The translations under genes and the position numbers were made by a program. The notes below the pieces were generated by a model, which was given only the letters and a program-made list of their open reading frames with translations, did no database searches and was not told the origin of the DNA. From an uncultured Eubacterium sp. (GTDB lineage Bacteria; Bacillota; Clostridia; Lachnospirales; Lachnospiraceae), in NCBI GenBank assembly GCA_910586225.1, contig CAJUIL010000011.1:37113-101112 (forward strand): a DNA stretch of 64,000 bases. Direction: 5' to 3'. Of the stretch, positions 25,121 to 33,218 are shown one piece after another (position 1 is the stretch's first letter; the number at the start of each line of letters is the position of its first letter).

Positions 25121-26560
25121 ATGAAGGAGCTTTTGGTTACGCTGGATACTAGCGCAAAGGCTTTTCTATACGAACAGATCTATGCTTCCCTCAGGCGGGA
25201 TATTCTGGAGGGCAGGCTTTCCTGTGGGGAAAGGCTGCCCTCCGCGCGTCTGCTGGCGTCTCAGCTGCAGGTCAGCCGAAGTACGGTGGATGCCGCTTAT
25301 GCGCAGCTTGTCAGCGAAGGATATTTAAAAGCGCGGCGCGGCAGCGGTTATTATGTGTGCGAGGCTGGCGAGCTTTATGATTTTACGAATGGGAAGGGCT
25401 GGAACATAGCGGATGAGCCAGTACAGCTCCGTGCAGGGAAAAAAGAAGAGCAGCTGTCTGTCAAATACAATTTCTTGCCGGGACAGGTGGACGATGGGGC
25501 GTTTGCGTACAATGCGTGGCGTAAATGCACGAAAGAGGCGCTGCTGGAGCTGGAATCGAGCCGCAGCCTGCTGCGCGCGGGACATCCGCAGGGCGAATAT
25601 GCGCTGCGCAGGGCGATCGCCGCTTATTTGTACCAAGCCAGAGGGGTACGCTGCGAGCCGGAGCAGCTGGTGATCGGGGCTGGAAACGAATATCTTCTGC
25701 AGCTGCTTGGCCAGCTTTTGGACGGCCCCCGCAAGGTCGCGATGGAAAGCCCGACGTACCTGCAGGCGTATCATACTTTTTGCAATATCGGCTATGCGGT
25801 GTGCGCCGTGTCGATGGATGAGGAAGGGATGCGCACGCAGGAGCTGCCGGCGGAAGGCGTATCGCTTGTCTATGTGATGCCGTCCCATCAGTTTCCGCTT
25901 GGCGCAGTCATGCCGCTGAGGCGCCGGATCATGCTGTTAAAATGGGCTGCGGCCGGGTCAGGGCGGTATATTATTGAGGACGATCATGACAGCGAGTTTC
26001 GTTATAAGGGCCGTCCGATCCCGTCTTTGCAGGGAATGGCAAAACAGGAGCACGTCATTTACCTCGGCACGTTTTCCAATAGCATCATGCCGTCTGTGCG
26101 TATGAGCTATATGGTGCTGCCGCATCCGCTTCTTAAGGCGTATGAGACAAGGTGCGGGTTTTATGCGTCTACGGTATCCAGATTGGTGCAGATGACGGTA
26201 TGCAGGTTTTTAGAGCAGGGATATTTTGAACGGCACCTGAATAAAATGCGCGGCGTATACCGGGCAAGGCATGACACGCTGCTGCAGCTGTTAAATGACA
26301 AGCCTTGGGTGTACCGTATTTACGGCAGCTATGCGGGGCTGCATCTTGCGGTAGAGCTTGCCTGCCCGCTGACAGAGGACGCGCTTGCTGCACGGGCGCG
26401 GGCTTTTGGGATTGCTGTGCAGGGGATGTCTGGGTGCTATATTGCGGGTAAGAAAAAGCCGGACGAGCGGCCGGTGCTGCTGCTGGGGTTTGGCAATCTG
26501 ACGCAGGCGCAGCTGCAGGAGGGTGTGCAGGTGTTGGAGGATGCTGTAAAATCCACCTGA
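25121..26560 (+). CDS. MocR-type GntR regulator with aminotransferase-like domain lacking the PLP lysine
   Basis: A 479-residue fusion: N-terminal GntR winged helix (FLYEQIYASLRRDILEGRL, LPSARLLASQLQVSRSTVDA, in parts) and an aminotransferase fold-type I domain as in PdxR/MocR. Family members carry the PLP Schiff-base lysine in GTFSK; here the codon at 26078-26080 is AAT, giving GTFSNSIMPSVRMSY with Asn320. The cofactor-facing EDDYDSEF also reads EDDHDSEF. The rest is intact and full length, so it may be a regulator that no longer binds PLP covalently. Start ATG 25121; it begins 5 bp after DUF2225. Confidence 0.88.
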   Translation: MKELLVTLDTSAKAFLYEQIYASLRRDILEGRLSCGERLPSARLLASQLQVSRSTVDAAYAQLVSEGYLKARRGSGYYVCEAGELYDFTNGKGWNIADEPVQLRAGKKEEQLSVKYNFLPGQVDDGAFAYNAWRKCTKEALLELESSRSLLRAGHPQGEYALRRAIAAYLYQARGVRCEPEQLVIGAGNEYLLQLLGQLLDGPRKVAMESPTYLQAYHTFCNIGYAVCAVSMDEEGMRTQELPAEGVSLVYVMPSHQFPLGAVMPLRRRIMLLKWAAAGSGRYIIEDDHDSEFRYKGRPIPSLQGMAKQEHVIYLGTFSNSIMPSVRMSYMVLPHPLLKAYETRCGFYASTVSRLVQMTVCRFLEQGYFERHLNKMRGVYRARHDTLLQLLNDKPWVYRIYGSYAGLHLAVELACPLTEDALAARARAFGIAVQGMSGCYIAGKKKPDERPVLLLGFGNLTQAQLQEGVQVLEDAVKST

Positions 26561-26691
26561 CCCGTGAAAAGTAACCGGCAGGCCGTCATAATAAGAGAGC
26601 TGGTTTAAAAAGTATTTGATTTTGGTATACATAAATGTTATATTATTTATAGTTAAGAGAAGTGATGGTATAACAGAAAGAGGAAAATGAC

Positions 26692-26856
26692 ATGGAGGTA
26701 GCAGACGAAATGAATAAGGACGAGATTAAAATAGTAAAAAATTCAACAATTTATGAAATCCGCCTGATGTTGGACGCTGAAGAAAAAGAAACCTTTACCA
26801 AAGAGGAAATTTTGAATTTACTTGATACGATAGCCAGAGCAAAAGAAACTGAGTAA
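26692..26856 (+). CDS. Small conserved-looking hypothetical protein, 54 aa
   Basis: A 54-codon frame, start ATG 26692 after AGAGGAAAA (an alternative ATG is at 26710). The product is charged and helical: MEVADEMNKDEIKIV, then EIRLMLDAEEKETFTKEEI, ending ARAKETE. There is no signal peptide or metal motif. Base composition is more AT-rich than the neighbours, as is the Uma2 gene next door. I do not recognise a function. Confidence 0.6.
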   Translation: MEVADEMNKDEIKIVKNSTIYEIRLMLDAEEKETFTKEEILNLLDTIARAKETE

Positions 26857-26903
26857 AAAAGAAAGGCCGCCAGGAGGTGGCGGGCAGCGATGTTCTTATA
26901 GTA

Positions 26904-26941
26904 TGCCCTGGGGCACAGAACGCGCAGCTGGTGCGCGTTCT
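26904..26941. terminator. Two adjacent perfect hairpins between the 54-aa gene and Uma2
   Basis: TGCCC/GGGCA (26904-26915) and AGAACGCGCA/TGCGCGTTCT (26917-26941, loop of 5) lie between two converging genes. Strong stems but a poor T-run (TTCTTG), so a transcript-end role is inferred from position. Confidence 0.5.
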
Positions 26942-26944
26942 TGC

Positions 26945-27454
26945 CTAATCAATACAGTCAAATAACTGATCAAATCCAATATTAATATTAGGAAACATCT
27001 TTATTTTCAGATCATCTTTATTTTCTGTTGTAATCGTTGCAATTAATTTATATTCTGCGTCATCAATAGAATTTTCATCTGGTGACAATACATATATTTC
27101 AATCTGCTTTTTTCTCCAGTCTACCATCCAATATTCTGCTACTTCGACTTGTTTATACAGTTCCATTTTATCATTACGGTCATATTGTTCGGTAGAATCT
27201 GACAAAACTTCCATGATAAAACGTGGAACACCGAGAAAATTAGTAGAACGCCTGTTTTTAATATCACAATTAATAGATACATCTGGTATGACAGGTTTAT
27301 TCTCGTTCTCTGCCCATTTGTATTTTACGCTGTCTCCAAAAACACGGCAGATGGAGCTTTTTAATTGAGGTCCAACCGTTGTAACAAAATTATTGATCAC
27401 AATGGAATGCTCAATATAAGTATTTGCCATATCCTTCATTGGCAATGACCTCAT
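26945..27454 (-). CDS. Uma2-family (DUF820) PD-(D/E)XK nuclease-like protein
   Basis: A 169-residue protein with the Uma2 fold: VIPDVSINCD (active-site Asp region), PRFIMEVLSDSTEQYDRNDKM (Glu of the ExK set, in parts) and the typical EYWMVDWRKKQIEIY. Uma2 proteins are widespread putative restriction-type endonucleases of unclear role. Three near-N-terminal Met codons (27454, 27439, 27430) make the start uncertain. The region is AT-rich compared with argG upstream and may be acquired. Confidence 0.75.
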   Translation of the reverse strand: MRSLPMKDMANTYIEHSIVINNFVTTVGPQLKSSICRVFGDSVKYKWAENENKPVIPDVSINCDIKNRRSTNFLGVPRFIMEVLSDSTEQYDRNDKMELYKQVEVAEYWMVDWRKKQIEIYVLSPDENSIDDAEYKLIATITTENKDDLKIKMFPNINIGFDQLFDCID

Positions 27455-27487
27455 ACACGAACACCTTCTTTCTTCTATTAGTTAGCG

Positions 27488-27517
27488 AAAAAATGGGCAG
27501 CCGCGTAATGCGGCTGC
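27488..27517 (-). terminator. Intrinsic terminator of argG
   Basis: Minus-strand GCAGCCGC/GCGGCTGC stem (27497-27517) with a 5-base loop, then CCATTTTTT. It lies 14 bp past the argG stop. Confidence 0.88.
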
Positions 27518-27530
27518 TTTTCCTGTGATA

Positions 27531-28745
27531 CTATTTTTCTGCCTCGTTCAGCTTCATAGCACGGACTTTTAACGGCAGGCCGAACAAGGTGATAAATCCT
27601 TCTGCGTCGTGATGGTCATACAGATCTCCGGTCGTAAAGCTTGCGAGGGACTCGCTGTAGAGGGAATATGGGGAAGTTGTACCTGCTTTGATAATGTTTC
27701 CTTTGTACAGCTGGAATTTTACCTCTCCGGTTACATATTTCTGGGTGGATTCCACAAACGCCTGTACAGCTTCACGCAGCGGCGTAAACCATTTTCCTTC
27801 GTATACGATCTGCGCCATTTTGTTGCCCATATCTTTTTTCACGTCCATTGTCGCGCGGTCGAGCACAAGCTCTTCGAGCTGCTTTTGGGCTTCCATCAGG
27901 ATTGTTCCGCCAGGTGTTTCATAAACGCCGCGGCTCTTCATGCCGACTACACGGTTTTCTACGATGTCTACGATACCGATGCCGTGTTTTCCGCCCAGAC
28001 GATTCAGCTCGCGGATAATGTCAGATACTTTCATCTGCTTTCCGTTAATAGCGGTTGCAACGCCTTTTTCAAAGGTCATCGTTACATATTCGCCTTCTTC
28101 CGGCGCTTTCTGCGGGGAAACGCCAAGCACGAGCAGATGGTCGTAGTCAGGCTCGCATGACGGGTCCTCAAGCTCCAGTCCTTCGTGGCTGATATGCCAT
28201 AGATTGCGGTCGCGGCTGTAGCTGCTGTCCGCGGAAAACGGAAGATCGATACCATGTGCTTTGCAGTATTCGATCTCGGATTCACGGGAATCCATCGTCC
28301 ATTTGTCGTCCCTCCATGCGGCGATGATCTTAAGGTCCGGGGCAAGCGCCTTGATGGTCAGCTCAAAGCGGATCTGGTCGTTGCCTTTTCCGGTCGCGCC
28401 GTGGCAGATTGCGCTGGCGCCTTCCTTTCTTGCGATCTCTACAAGCTTTTTCGCGATGCCCGGCCGTGCCATCGAGGTGCCGAGCAGATATTTATTTTCA
28501 TAGACCGCGCCTGCCTGTACGCATGGGACAATGTATTCGTCGCAAAATTCATCCGTGATATCTTCAATATATAGCTTTGCGGCGCCAGATAATTTTGCGC
28601 GCTCCTCCAGCCCGTCCAGCTCGCTTTCCTGCCCGCAGTCCACGCAGCAGCAGATGACCTCGTAATCATAGTTTTCTTTCAGCCATGGGATAATAGCCGT
28701 TGTATCCAGTCCGCCTGAGTATGCCAAGACAACTTTTTCTTTCAT
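27531..28745 (-). CDS. argG: Argininosuccinate synthase
   Basis: Joins citrulline and aspartate with ATP to give argininosuccinate. The 404-residue protein opens with the PP-loop LAYSGGLDTTAI (8-19) and carries CHGATGKGNDQIRFE, EIEYCKAHGIDLPF and the conserved SRGVYETPGG, all typical. Length is normal. It is divergent from argC across a 470-bp region rich in ArgR-like boxes. argH is not in this window. Confidence 0.96.
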   Translation of the reverse strand: MKEKVVLAYSGGLDTTAIIPWLKENYDYEVICCCVDCGQESELDGLEERAKLSGAAKLYIEDITDEFCDEYIVPCVQAGAVYENKYLLGTSMARPGIAKKLVEIARKEGASAICHGATGKGNDQIRFELTIKALAPDLKIIAAWRDDKWTMDSRESEIEYCKAHGIDLPFSADSSYSRDRNLWHISHEGLELEDPSCEPDYDHLLVLGVSPQKAPEEGEYVTMTFEKGVATAINGKQMKVSDIIRELNRLGGKHGIGIVDIVENRVVGMKSRGVYETPGGTILMEAQKQLEELVLDRATMDVKKDMGNKMAQIVYEGKWFTPLREAVQAFVESTQKYVTGEVKFQLYKGNIIKAGTTSPYSLYSESLASFTTGDLYDHHDAEGFITLFGLPLKVRAMKLNEAEK

Positions 28746-28836
28746 AGTAGTTACGTCCTTTCTGAATATGCTATATTTGATCGTTTCTTACAGCATGGAT
28801 ACCCTTGCTGCTACGATCGCTTTGTGATCGATTACT

Positions 28837-28865
28837 AATATACAACACTTATTTCGGAAACGCAA
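28837..28865 (-). promoter_or_regulatory. Promoter of argG
   Basis: On the minus strand TTGCGT (28860-28865), 17-bp spacer, TATATT (28837-28842). The nearest ArgR-like box begins 8 bp upstream of its minus-35. Confidence 0.6.
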
Positions 28866-28872
28866 GCGATAT

Positions 28873-29070
28873 TTTATGCATAAAGAAAAATATTTATGCA
28901 TCAAAAGCTTGTGATCAGAAAATGGACAGCCAGGTGTGGGTCTTTGGACATTTCATGATAAATCTTCTGTTTATGCATTGCTTGTCAAATTGCATAAAAT
29001 AGTGGGAAATTATGGATCTGTGTAGTCAATGTGTATAAATATACAAAAAATACAAAAAAATCGCATAAAA
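28873..29070. promoter_or_regulatory. Cluster of ArgR-like boxes in the argG-argC divergent region
   Basis: The palindrome TTTATGCATAAA (28873-28884) and close variants TTTATGCATCAA (28893-28904), TTTATGCATTG (28970-28980), AATTGCATAAAA (28988-28999) and TCGCATAAAA (29061-29070) share a TGCATAAA core like Firmicutes arginine boxes. They sit between the two arg promoters, so ArgR could bridge both. The rest of the gap is AT-rich with nothing else recognised. Confidence 0.65.
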
Positions 29071-29073
29071 GGC

Positions 29074-29102
29074 TTGTACTTTTCGTGCTTTTATATTAGT
29101 AT
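29074..29102 (+). promoter_or_regulatory. Promoter of the argC operon
   Basis: TTGTAC (29074-29079), 17-bp spacer, TAGTAT (29097-29102); the last ArgR-like box ends 3 bp upstream. Confidence 0.6.
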
Positions 29103-29147
29103 AGAGGTTGCCTGGCGGCGGCTTTTGGCGCAGCTTGGGGGAGCATT

Positions 29148-29204
29148 ATGAGGAAGGAAGAAAATGCGGCGGCTTTGCAGGGCCAGGCTGCCGCAGCTGT
29201 TTAA
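29148..29204 (+). CDS. 18-codon leader ORF before argC
   Basis: ATG 29148 follows a strong ribosome site, GGGGGAG. The peptide is MRKEENAAALQGQAAAAV, with a single Arg. Its stop TAA overlaps the AAGGAG that serves argC, so it could couple or gate argC translation. It has no run of arginine codons that would indicate classical attenuation. Confidence 0.4.
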   Translation: MRKEENAAALQGQAAAAV

Positions 29205-29215
29205 GGAGAATCTGA

Positions 29216-30271
29216 ATGATAAAAGCAGGTATTATAGGCGCAACCGGATACGCCGGCGCGGAGCTGGTACGTATTCTGGCAAGGCATAAAGAAGTTTCTA
29301 TTGCGTGGCTCGGTTCAAGGAGCTATATTGATAAAAAATATGCATCCGTATACCAAAATATGTTTCAGCTGGTGGAAGGCTCTTGTCTGGACGACCAGCT
29401 TGACCAGCTCGTGGACGAGGTGGATGTTGTATTTACCGCGACTCCGCAAGGCTATCTGGCGTCCGTGATGAAGGAGGAATATTTAGAAAAGGCTAGATTT
29501 ATTGATCTGAGTGCGGATTACCGCTTTCAGGACGTGGATGTGTATGAAGCGTGGTACAAGATCGAACACAAGTCCCCGCAGCTTATGGAAGAGGCCGTAT
29601 ACGGACTGTGCGAGCTGAACCGGGAGCAGGTGAAAAAGGCCCGCCTTGTGGCAAATCCGGGCTGTTATACGACTTGTTCGATCTTAACGGCGTATCCGCT
29701 TGTAAAAGAAGGGCTGATCGACCCAGATACATTGATCGTGGATGCCAAAAGCGGCGCCTCCGGCGCAGGAAGAGGGGCGAAGGTAAACAACCTGTTTTGT
29801 GAGGTCAATGAGAATATTAAGGCTTATGGGATCGCTACGCACAGGCATACGCCGGAGATCGAAGAGCAGCTTAGCTATGCGGCGGGACGGCAGGTTACGA
29901 TAAATTTCACGCCGCATCTCGTACCGATGAACCGTGGGATACTGGCGACGGAATACGCGTCTCTCGTTAAAAATCCGGACGGCAGCCTGCCGGATGAGAA
30001 ACAGATCCGCGGTGCGTATGAAAAATATTTTGCGCAGGAAAAATTTATCCGTCTGCTGGAAGCGGGAGTATTCCCGGAAACAAAATGGACAGAGGGAAGC
30101 AATTATGTAGATATCGGTTTTCAGGTCGATATGCGCACGGGGCGGATCATTATGATCGGCGCGCTGGATAATCTTGTAAAGGGTGCGGCTGGACAGGCGG
30201 TGCAAAATATGAATCTGATGTTTGGGTTTGCGGAAGCAGAAGGGCTTGACTTGGTGCCGCTGTTTCCATAG
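29216..30271 (+). CDS. argC: N-acetyl-gamma-glutamyl-phosphate reductase
   Basis: NADPH-dependent reduction of N-acetylglutamyl phosphate, third step of arginine synthesis. The 351-residue protein begins with the nucleotide-binding GIIGATGYAGAEL (5-17) and has the catalytic Cys in VANPGCYTT (about 146-154), then THRHTPEIEEQL and PHLVPMNRGIL. Length is normal. It starts 11 bp after the leader ORF and heads the argC-GNAT-argB-argD operon. Confidence 0.96.
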   Translation: MIKAGIIGATGYAGAELVRILARHKEVSIAWLGSRSYIDKKYASVYQNMFQLVEGSCLDDQLDQLVDEVDVVFTATPQGYLASVMKEEYLEKARFIDLSADYRFQDVDVYEAWYKIEHKSPQLMEEAVYGLCELNREQVKKARLVANPGCYTTCSILTAYPLVKEGLIDPDTLIVDAKSGASGAGRGAKVNNLFCEVNENIKAYGIATHRHTPEIEEQLSYAAGRQVTINFTPHLVPMNRGILATEYASLVKNPDGSLPDEKQIRGAYEKYFAQEKFIRLLEAGVFPETKWTEGSNYVDIGFQVDMRTGRIIMIGALDNLVKGAAGQAVQNMNLMFGFAEAEGLDLVPLFP

Positions 30272-30329
30272 GCACAGGCGGACGGCTCGCGTTATAGAAG
30301 AAAATACAGAGGAATAAGGGGATGAAAGG

Positions 30330-30863
30330 ATGTGCAGATCAGAAAAAGCAGTCATACAGGAAGCTGCCGGTAGTCGAAACGACTGGGAAAAAAATCAGAC
30401 AGCCCAGATACAGGGGATCCAGATCCGGGTCATGTGTGCGGAGGATTATGATAAAGTGCGCGCATTATGGATGACGATCCGGGGATTTGGTATCCGCTCG
30501 ATGGACGATTCCAGAGAGGGAGTCTGCCGCTTTTTAAGGCGCAATCCATCGACGAGCGTTGTGGCGCAGGCGGACGGGCGCGTGGTCGGAGCGATCCTGT
30601 GCGGACATGATGGCAGGCGCGGCTGCTTTTATCATGTGTGCGTCCATGAGCAGTTCCGCAAAAAGGGGATCGGGAAGGCGATGGCAGTATTTGCGATGCG
30701 TGCGCTGCAAAAAGAGGAGATCAACAAGGTTTCGCTCATTGCTTTTAAGCAGAACGAGGTTGGAAACCGCTTTTGGAAGAGCGTTGGCTGGACGTTCCGC
30801 GAGGACTTGAATTATTATGATTTTACGCTGAACGACGCAAATATTACAGAATTTAATAAATAA
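30330..30863 (+). CDS. GNAT-family N-acetyltransferase within the arginine operon
   Basis: A 177-residue GNAT protein with an N-terminal extension of about 34 residues, then IRVMCAEDYDKVRALW, the acetyl-CoA loop QFRKKGIGKAM, and FWKSVGWTFREDLNYYDF at the end. It lies between argC and argB on the same strand. No argJ or classical argA is visible nearby, so it could supply N-acetylglutamate, but sequence alone does not show the substrate. Start ATG 30330 has AAAGG upstream; ATG 30432 would remove the extension. Confidence 0.85.
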   Translation: MCRSEKAVIQEAAGSRNDWEKNQTAQIQGIQIRVMCAEDYDKVRALWMTIRGFGIRSMDDSREGVCRFLRRNPSTSVVAQADGRVVGAILCGHDGRRGCFYHVCVHEQFRKKGIGKAMAVFAMRALQKEEINKVSLIAFKQNEVGNRFWKSVGWTFREDLNYYDFTLNDANITEFNK

Positions 30864-30896
30864 CATTAAGAATGCACGGAAGGAAGGAAATCCAAA

Positions 30897-31796
30897 ATGG
30901 GAGACAGATCCATGGATGAATTGTTAAAAAAAGCATCGGTGCTCATTGAAGCCCTGCCATATATCCAGCGGTTTAACCGCAAGATCATCGTTGTGAAATA
31001 CGGCGGGAGCGCGATGGTGGATGAGGGCTTAAAGCGCAGCGTGATCGAGGATGTTACGCTCTTGAAGCTGGTCGGCTTCAAGCCGATCATCGTACATGGC
31101 GGTGGTAAGGAGATCAGCCGATGGGTAGAAAAATCCGGCATGGAGCCGCAGTTTGTAAACGGCCTGCGGGTGACGGATGAGGCGACGATGGAGATCGCGG
31201 AGATGGTGCTGAACAAAGTAAACAAATCCCTTGTACAGCTTGTCGAGCAGCTGGGTGTGCTGGCGGTCGGCGTTAGCGGCAAGGACGGCGGGATGCTCAA
31301 GGTCGATAAAAAATACGCGGACGGTGCGGATATCGGATATGTCGGGGATGTCAGGGAGGTTAATCCGAAGATCTTATACGATTTGCTGGAAAAGGATTTT
31401 TTACCGATCGTTGCACCGATCGGGCTGGATGATGAATACCATACTTATAACATCAACGCAGACGACGCGGCTTGTGCGATCGCTAGGGCAGTTTCAGCGG
31501 AAAAGCTGGCGTTTTTAACGGATATCGAAGGCGTGTACAAGGATCCGTCGGATGTTTCCACGCTGATCTCCGAGCTTCCGGTGTCTGAGGCAAGAGGGCT
31601 TATGGACAGCGGCTTTATCGGCGGCGGAATGCTGCCAAAGCTTCATAATTGTATTGATGCGATTGAGCATGGGGTATCCAGAGTGCATATTTTAGACGGC
31701 AGAATTCCGCACTGTCTGCTGCTGGAAATCTTTACGAACCGGGGAATCGGTACTGCGATCTTAGGAGATAAGGAGACGAAATATTATCATGAATAG
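30897..31796 (+). CDS. argB: Acetylglutamate kinase
   Basis: Phosphorylates N-acetylglutamate, the second step of arginine synthesis. The 299-residue amino-acid-kinase-fold protein has VVKYGGSAM near residue 40, IVHGGGKEIS, VNGLRVTD, and the ATP-site NINADDAACAIARA. The N-terminal helix before VKYGG is the sort that mediates hexamerisation and arginine feedback in sensitive enzymes. The stop overlaps the argD start by 8 bases. Confidence 0.96.
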   Translation: MGDRSMDELLKKASVLIEALPYIQRFNRKIIVVKYGGSAMVDEGLKRSVIEDVTLLKLVGFKPIIVHGGGKEISRWVEKSGMEPQFVNGLRVTDEATMEIAEMVLNKVNKSLVQLVEQLGVLAVGVSGKDGGMLKVDKKYADGADIGYVGDVREVNPKILYDLLEKDFLPIVAPIGLDDEYHTYNINADDAACAIARAVSAEKLAFLTDIEGVYKDPSDVSTLISELPVSEARGLMDSGFIGGGMLPKLHNCIDAIEHGVSRVHILDGRIPHCLLLEIFTNRGIGTAILGDKETKYYHE

Positions 31797-32985
31797 TATG
31801 GAATATATGGAGGAAGCGCAACAGGCTGTGCTGCATACCTACAATCGTTTTCCGGTTGTGTTTGAACGTGGCAGCGGCGTGCATCTGTATGATACGGATG
31901 GAAAGGAATATCTGGATTTTGCGTCGGGCATCGGCGTGATGGCGCTTGGCTACGGGCAGGAAGAATATACGAAGGCATTAAAATCCCAGGCGGAAAAGCT
32001 GCTGCATATTTCCAACTTGTATTATAATCCTCCGATCATCGAGGCTGCGAAAAAGGTGCTGCAGGCGTCCGGAATGGACCGGGTTTTCTTTACAAACAGC
32101 GGAGCAGAAGCGGTGGAAGGCGCGCTGAAGGCTGCGAAAAAATACGCATATACAAAGAGCGGCCATGCCGGGCATGAGATCATTGCTATGCACGGATCGT
32201 TTCACGGCAGAACGATCGGCGCCTTGTCAGTGACCGGAAATGAACATTACCGGGAGCCGTTTGAGCCTTTAATGGGCGGCGTGCGGTTTGCAGAGCTGAA
32301 CAATTTAGAAAGCGTAAGGGCACAGGTAACGGATCGGACGTGCGCCGTCATTTTAGAGACTGTGCAGGGTGAAAGCGGCATCCATCCGGCAAACCGTGAA
32401 TTTCTGGAAGGTGTGCGCGCGCTTTGTGATGAAAAGGATATCCTGCTCATTTTGGACGAGATCCAATGCGGTATGGGTAGGACTGGACAGATGTTTGCCT
32501 GGCAGCATTACGGTGTGAAGCCGGATATTATGACGACGGCAAAAGCGCTCGGCTGCGGCGTTCCGGTCGGCGCATTTTTGCTGACGGAGTATGTAGCTCA
32601 AAAATCACTAGTTCCCGGCGATCACGGGACGACCTACGGCGGGAATCCGTTTGTTGGGGCTGCGGTCAGCAAAGTGTTTGATTTATTTGAAGATCTGCGG
32701 ATCACGGAGCACGTAAGAAAAATATCCGGGTATCTGGAGCAAAAGCTGGATACGCTCATCGATCAATACGCATTTTTGACACAGCGGCGCGGGATAGGGC
32801 TGATGCAGGGGCTTGTAACGGAAAAAAGCTCTACCGAGATCGCGGCAAAGGCGTTGGAGGCAGGCTTGGTCATTATTACGGCAGGCGCGGATGTGATCCG
32901 GCTGCTGCCGCCGCTTGTGATCACGGAGGCGGATGTGGATGAGATGGTGGAGAAATTAACGGGTGTGCTGGATATGCTTGGGTAG
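31789..32985 (+). CDS. argD: Acetylornithine aminotransferase
   Basis: PLP enzyme converting N-acetylglutamate semialdehyde to N-acetylornithine. The 398-residue class III aminotransferase shows FTNSGAEAVEGALKAAKKY, GSFHGRTIGALSVTG, LILDEIQCGMGRTG and the PLP lysine in TTAKALGCGVP. It begins inside the end of argB (ATGAATAG). Last intact gene of the arg operon; no argF or argJ follows within the window. Confidence 0.95.
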   Translation: MNSMEYMEEAQQAVLHTYNRFPVVFERGSGVHLYDTDGKEYLDFASGIGVMALGYGQEEYTKALKSQAEKLLHISNLYYNPPIIEAAKKVLQASGMDRVFFTNSGAEAVEGALKAAKKYAYTKSGHAGHEIIAMHGSFHGRTIGALSVTGNEHYREPFEPLMGGVRFAELNNLESVRAQVTDRTCAVILETVQGESGIHPANREFLEGVRALCDEKDILLILDEIQCGMGRTGQMFAWQHYGVKPDIMTTAKALGCGVPVGAFLLTEYVAQKSLVPGDHGTTYGGNPFVGAAVSKVFDLFEDLRITEHVRKISGYLEQKLDTLIDQYAFLTQRRGIGLMQGLVTEKSSTEIAAKALEAGLVIITAGADVIRLLPPLVITEADVDEMVEKLTGVLDMLG

Positions 32986-32994
32986 GGTTTGCTG

Positions 32995-33099
32995 ATGACC
33001 GGATACGAAGATGACCTGGCAGACGATGGGATAGAGAAAATATTGAAATATGGAATTGCATGTTATAAAAAACGGTGCAAGATCATGCTGGCAAGATAG
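32995..33099 (+). pseudogene. C-terminal remnant of an AAA-ATPase/PD-(D/E)XK nuclease gene
   Basis: Thirty-four codons read TGYEDDLADDGIEKILKYG, then IACYKKRCKIMLAR and a stop. They match the last residues of the full-length protein at 52271-53980 (MDYEDRLRQDGMETILKYG, IACFKKSCRVILERQ). Nothing else of that gene is present, so this is a relic left next to argD. Confidence 0.75.
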
Positions 33100-33173
33100 A
33101 AAAGCAATTATTTTTCCTGGAGAAGGAAAAGAAGTTCCGCCGGAACTGAAAAAAAGATTATTACAGAGAAAAG

Positions 33174-33218
33174 AAAAAATCAGCGGAACGCTTGCAAAAG
33201 CAAGGTGTTCCGCTGATT
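33174..33218 (-). terminator. Intrinsic terminator lying inside the 3' end of the beta-helix ORF
   Basis: Minus-strand stem AATCAGCGGAAC/GTTCCGCTGATT with an inner CTTGC/GCAAG helix, then a T-rich tail. The ORF stop is 11 bp beyond, so translation would have to read through the hairpin. Confidence 0.85.
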
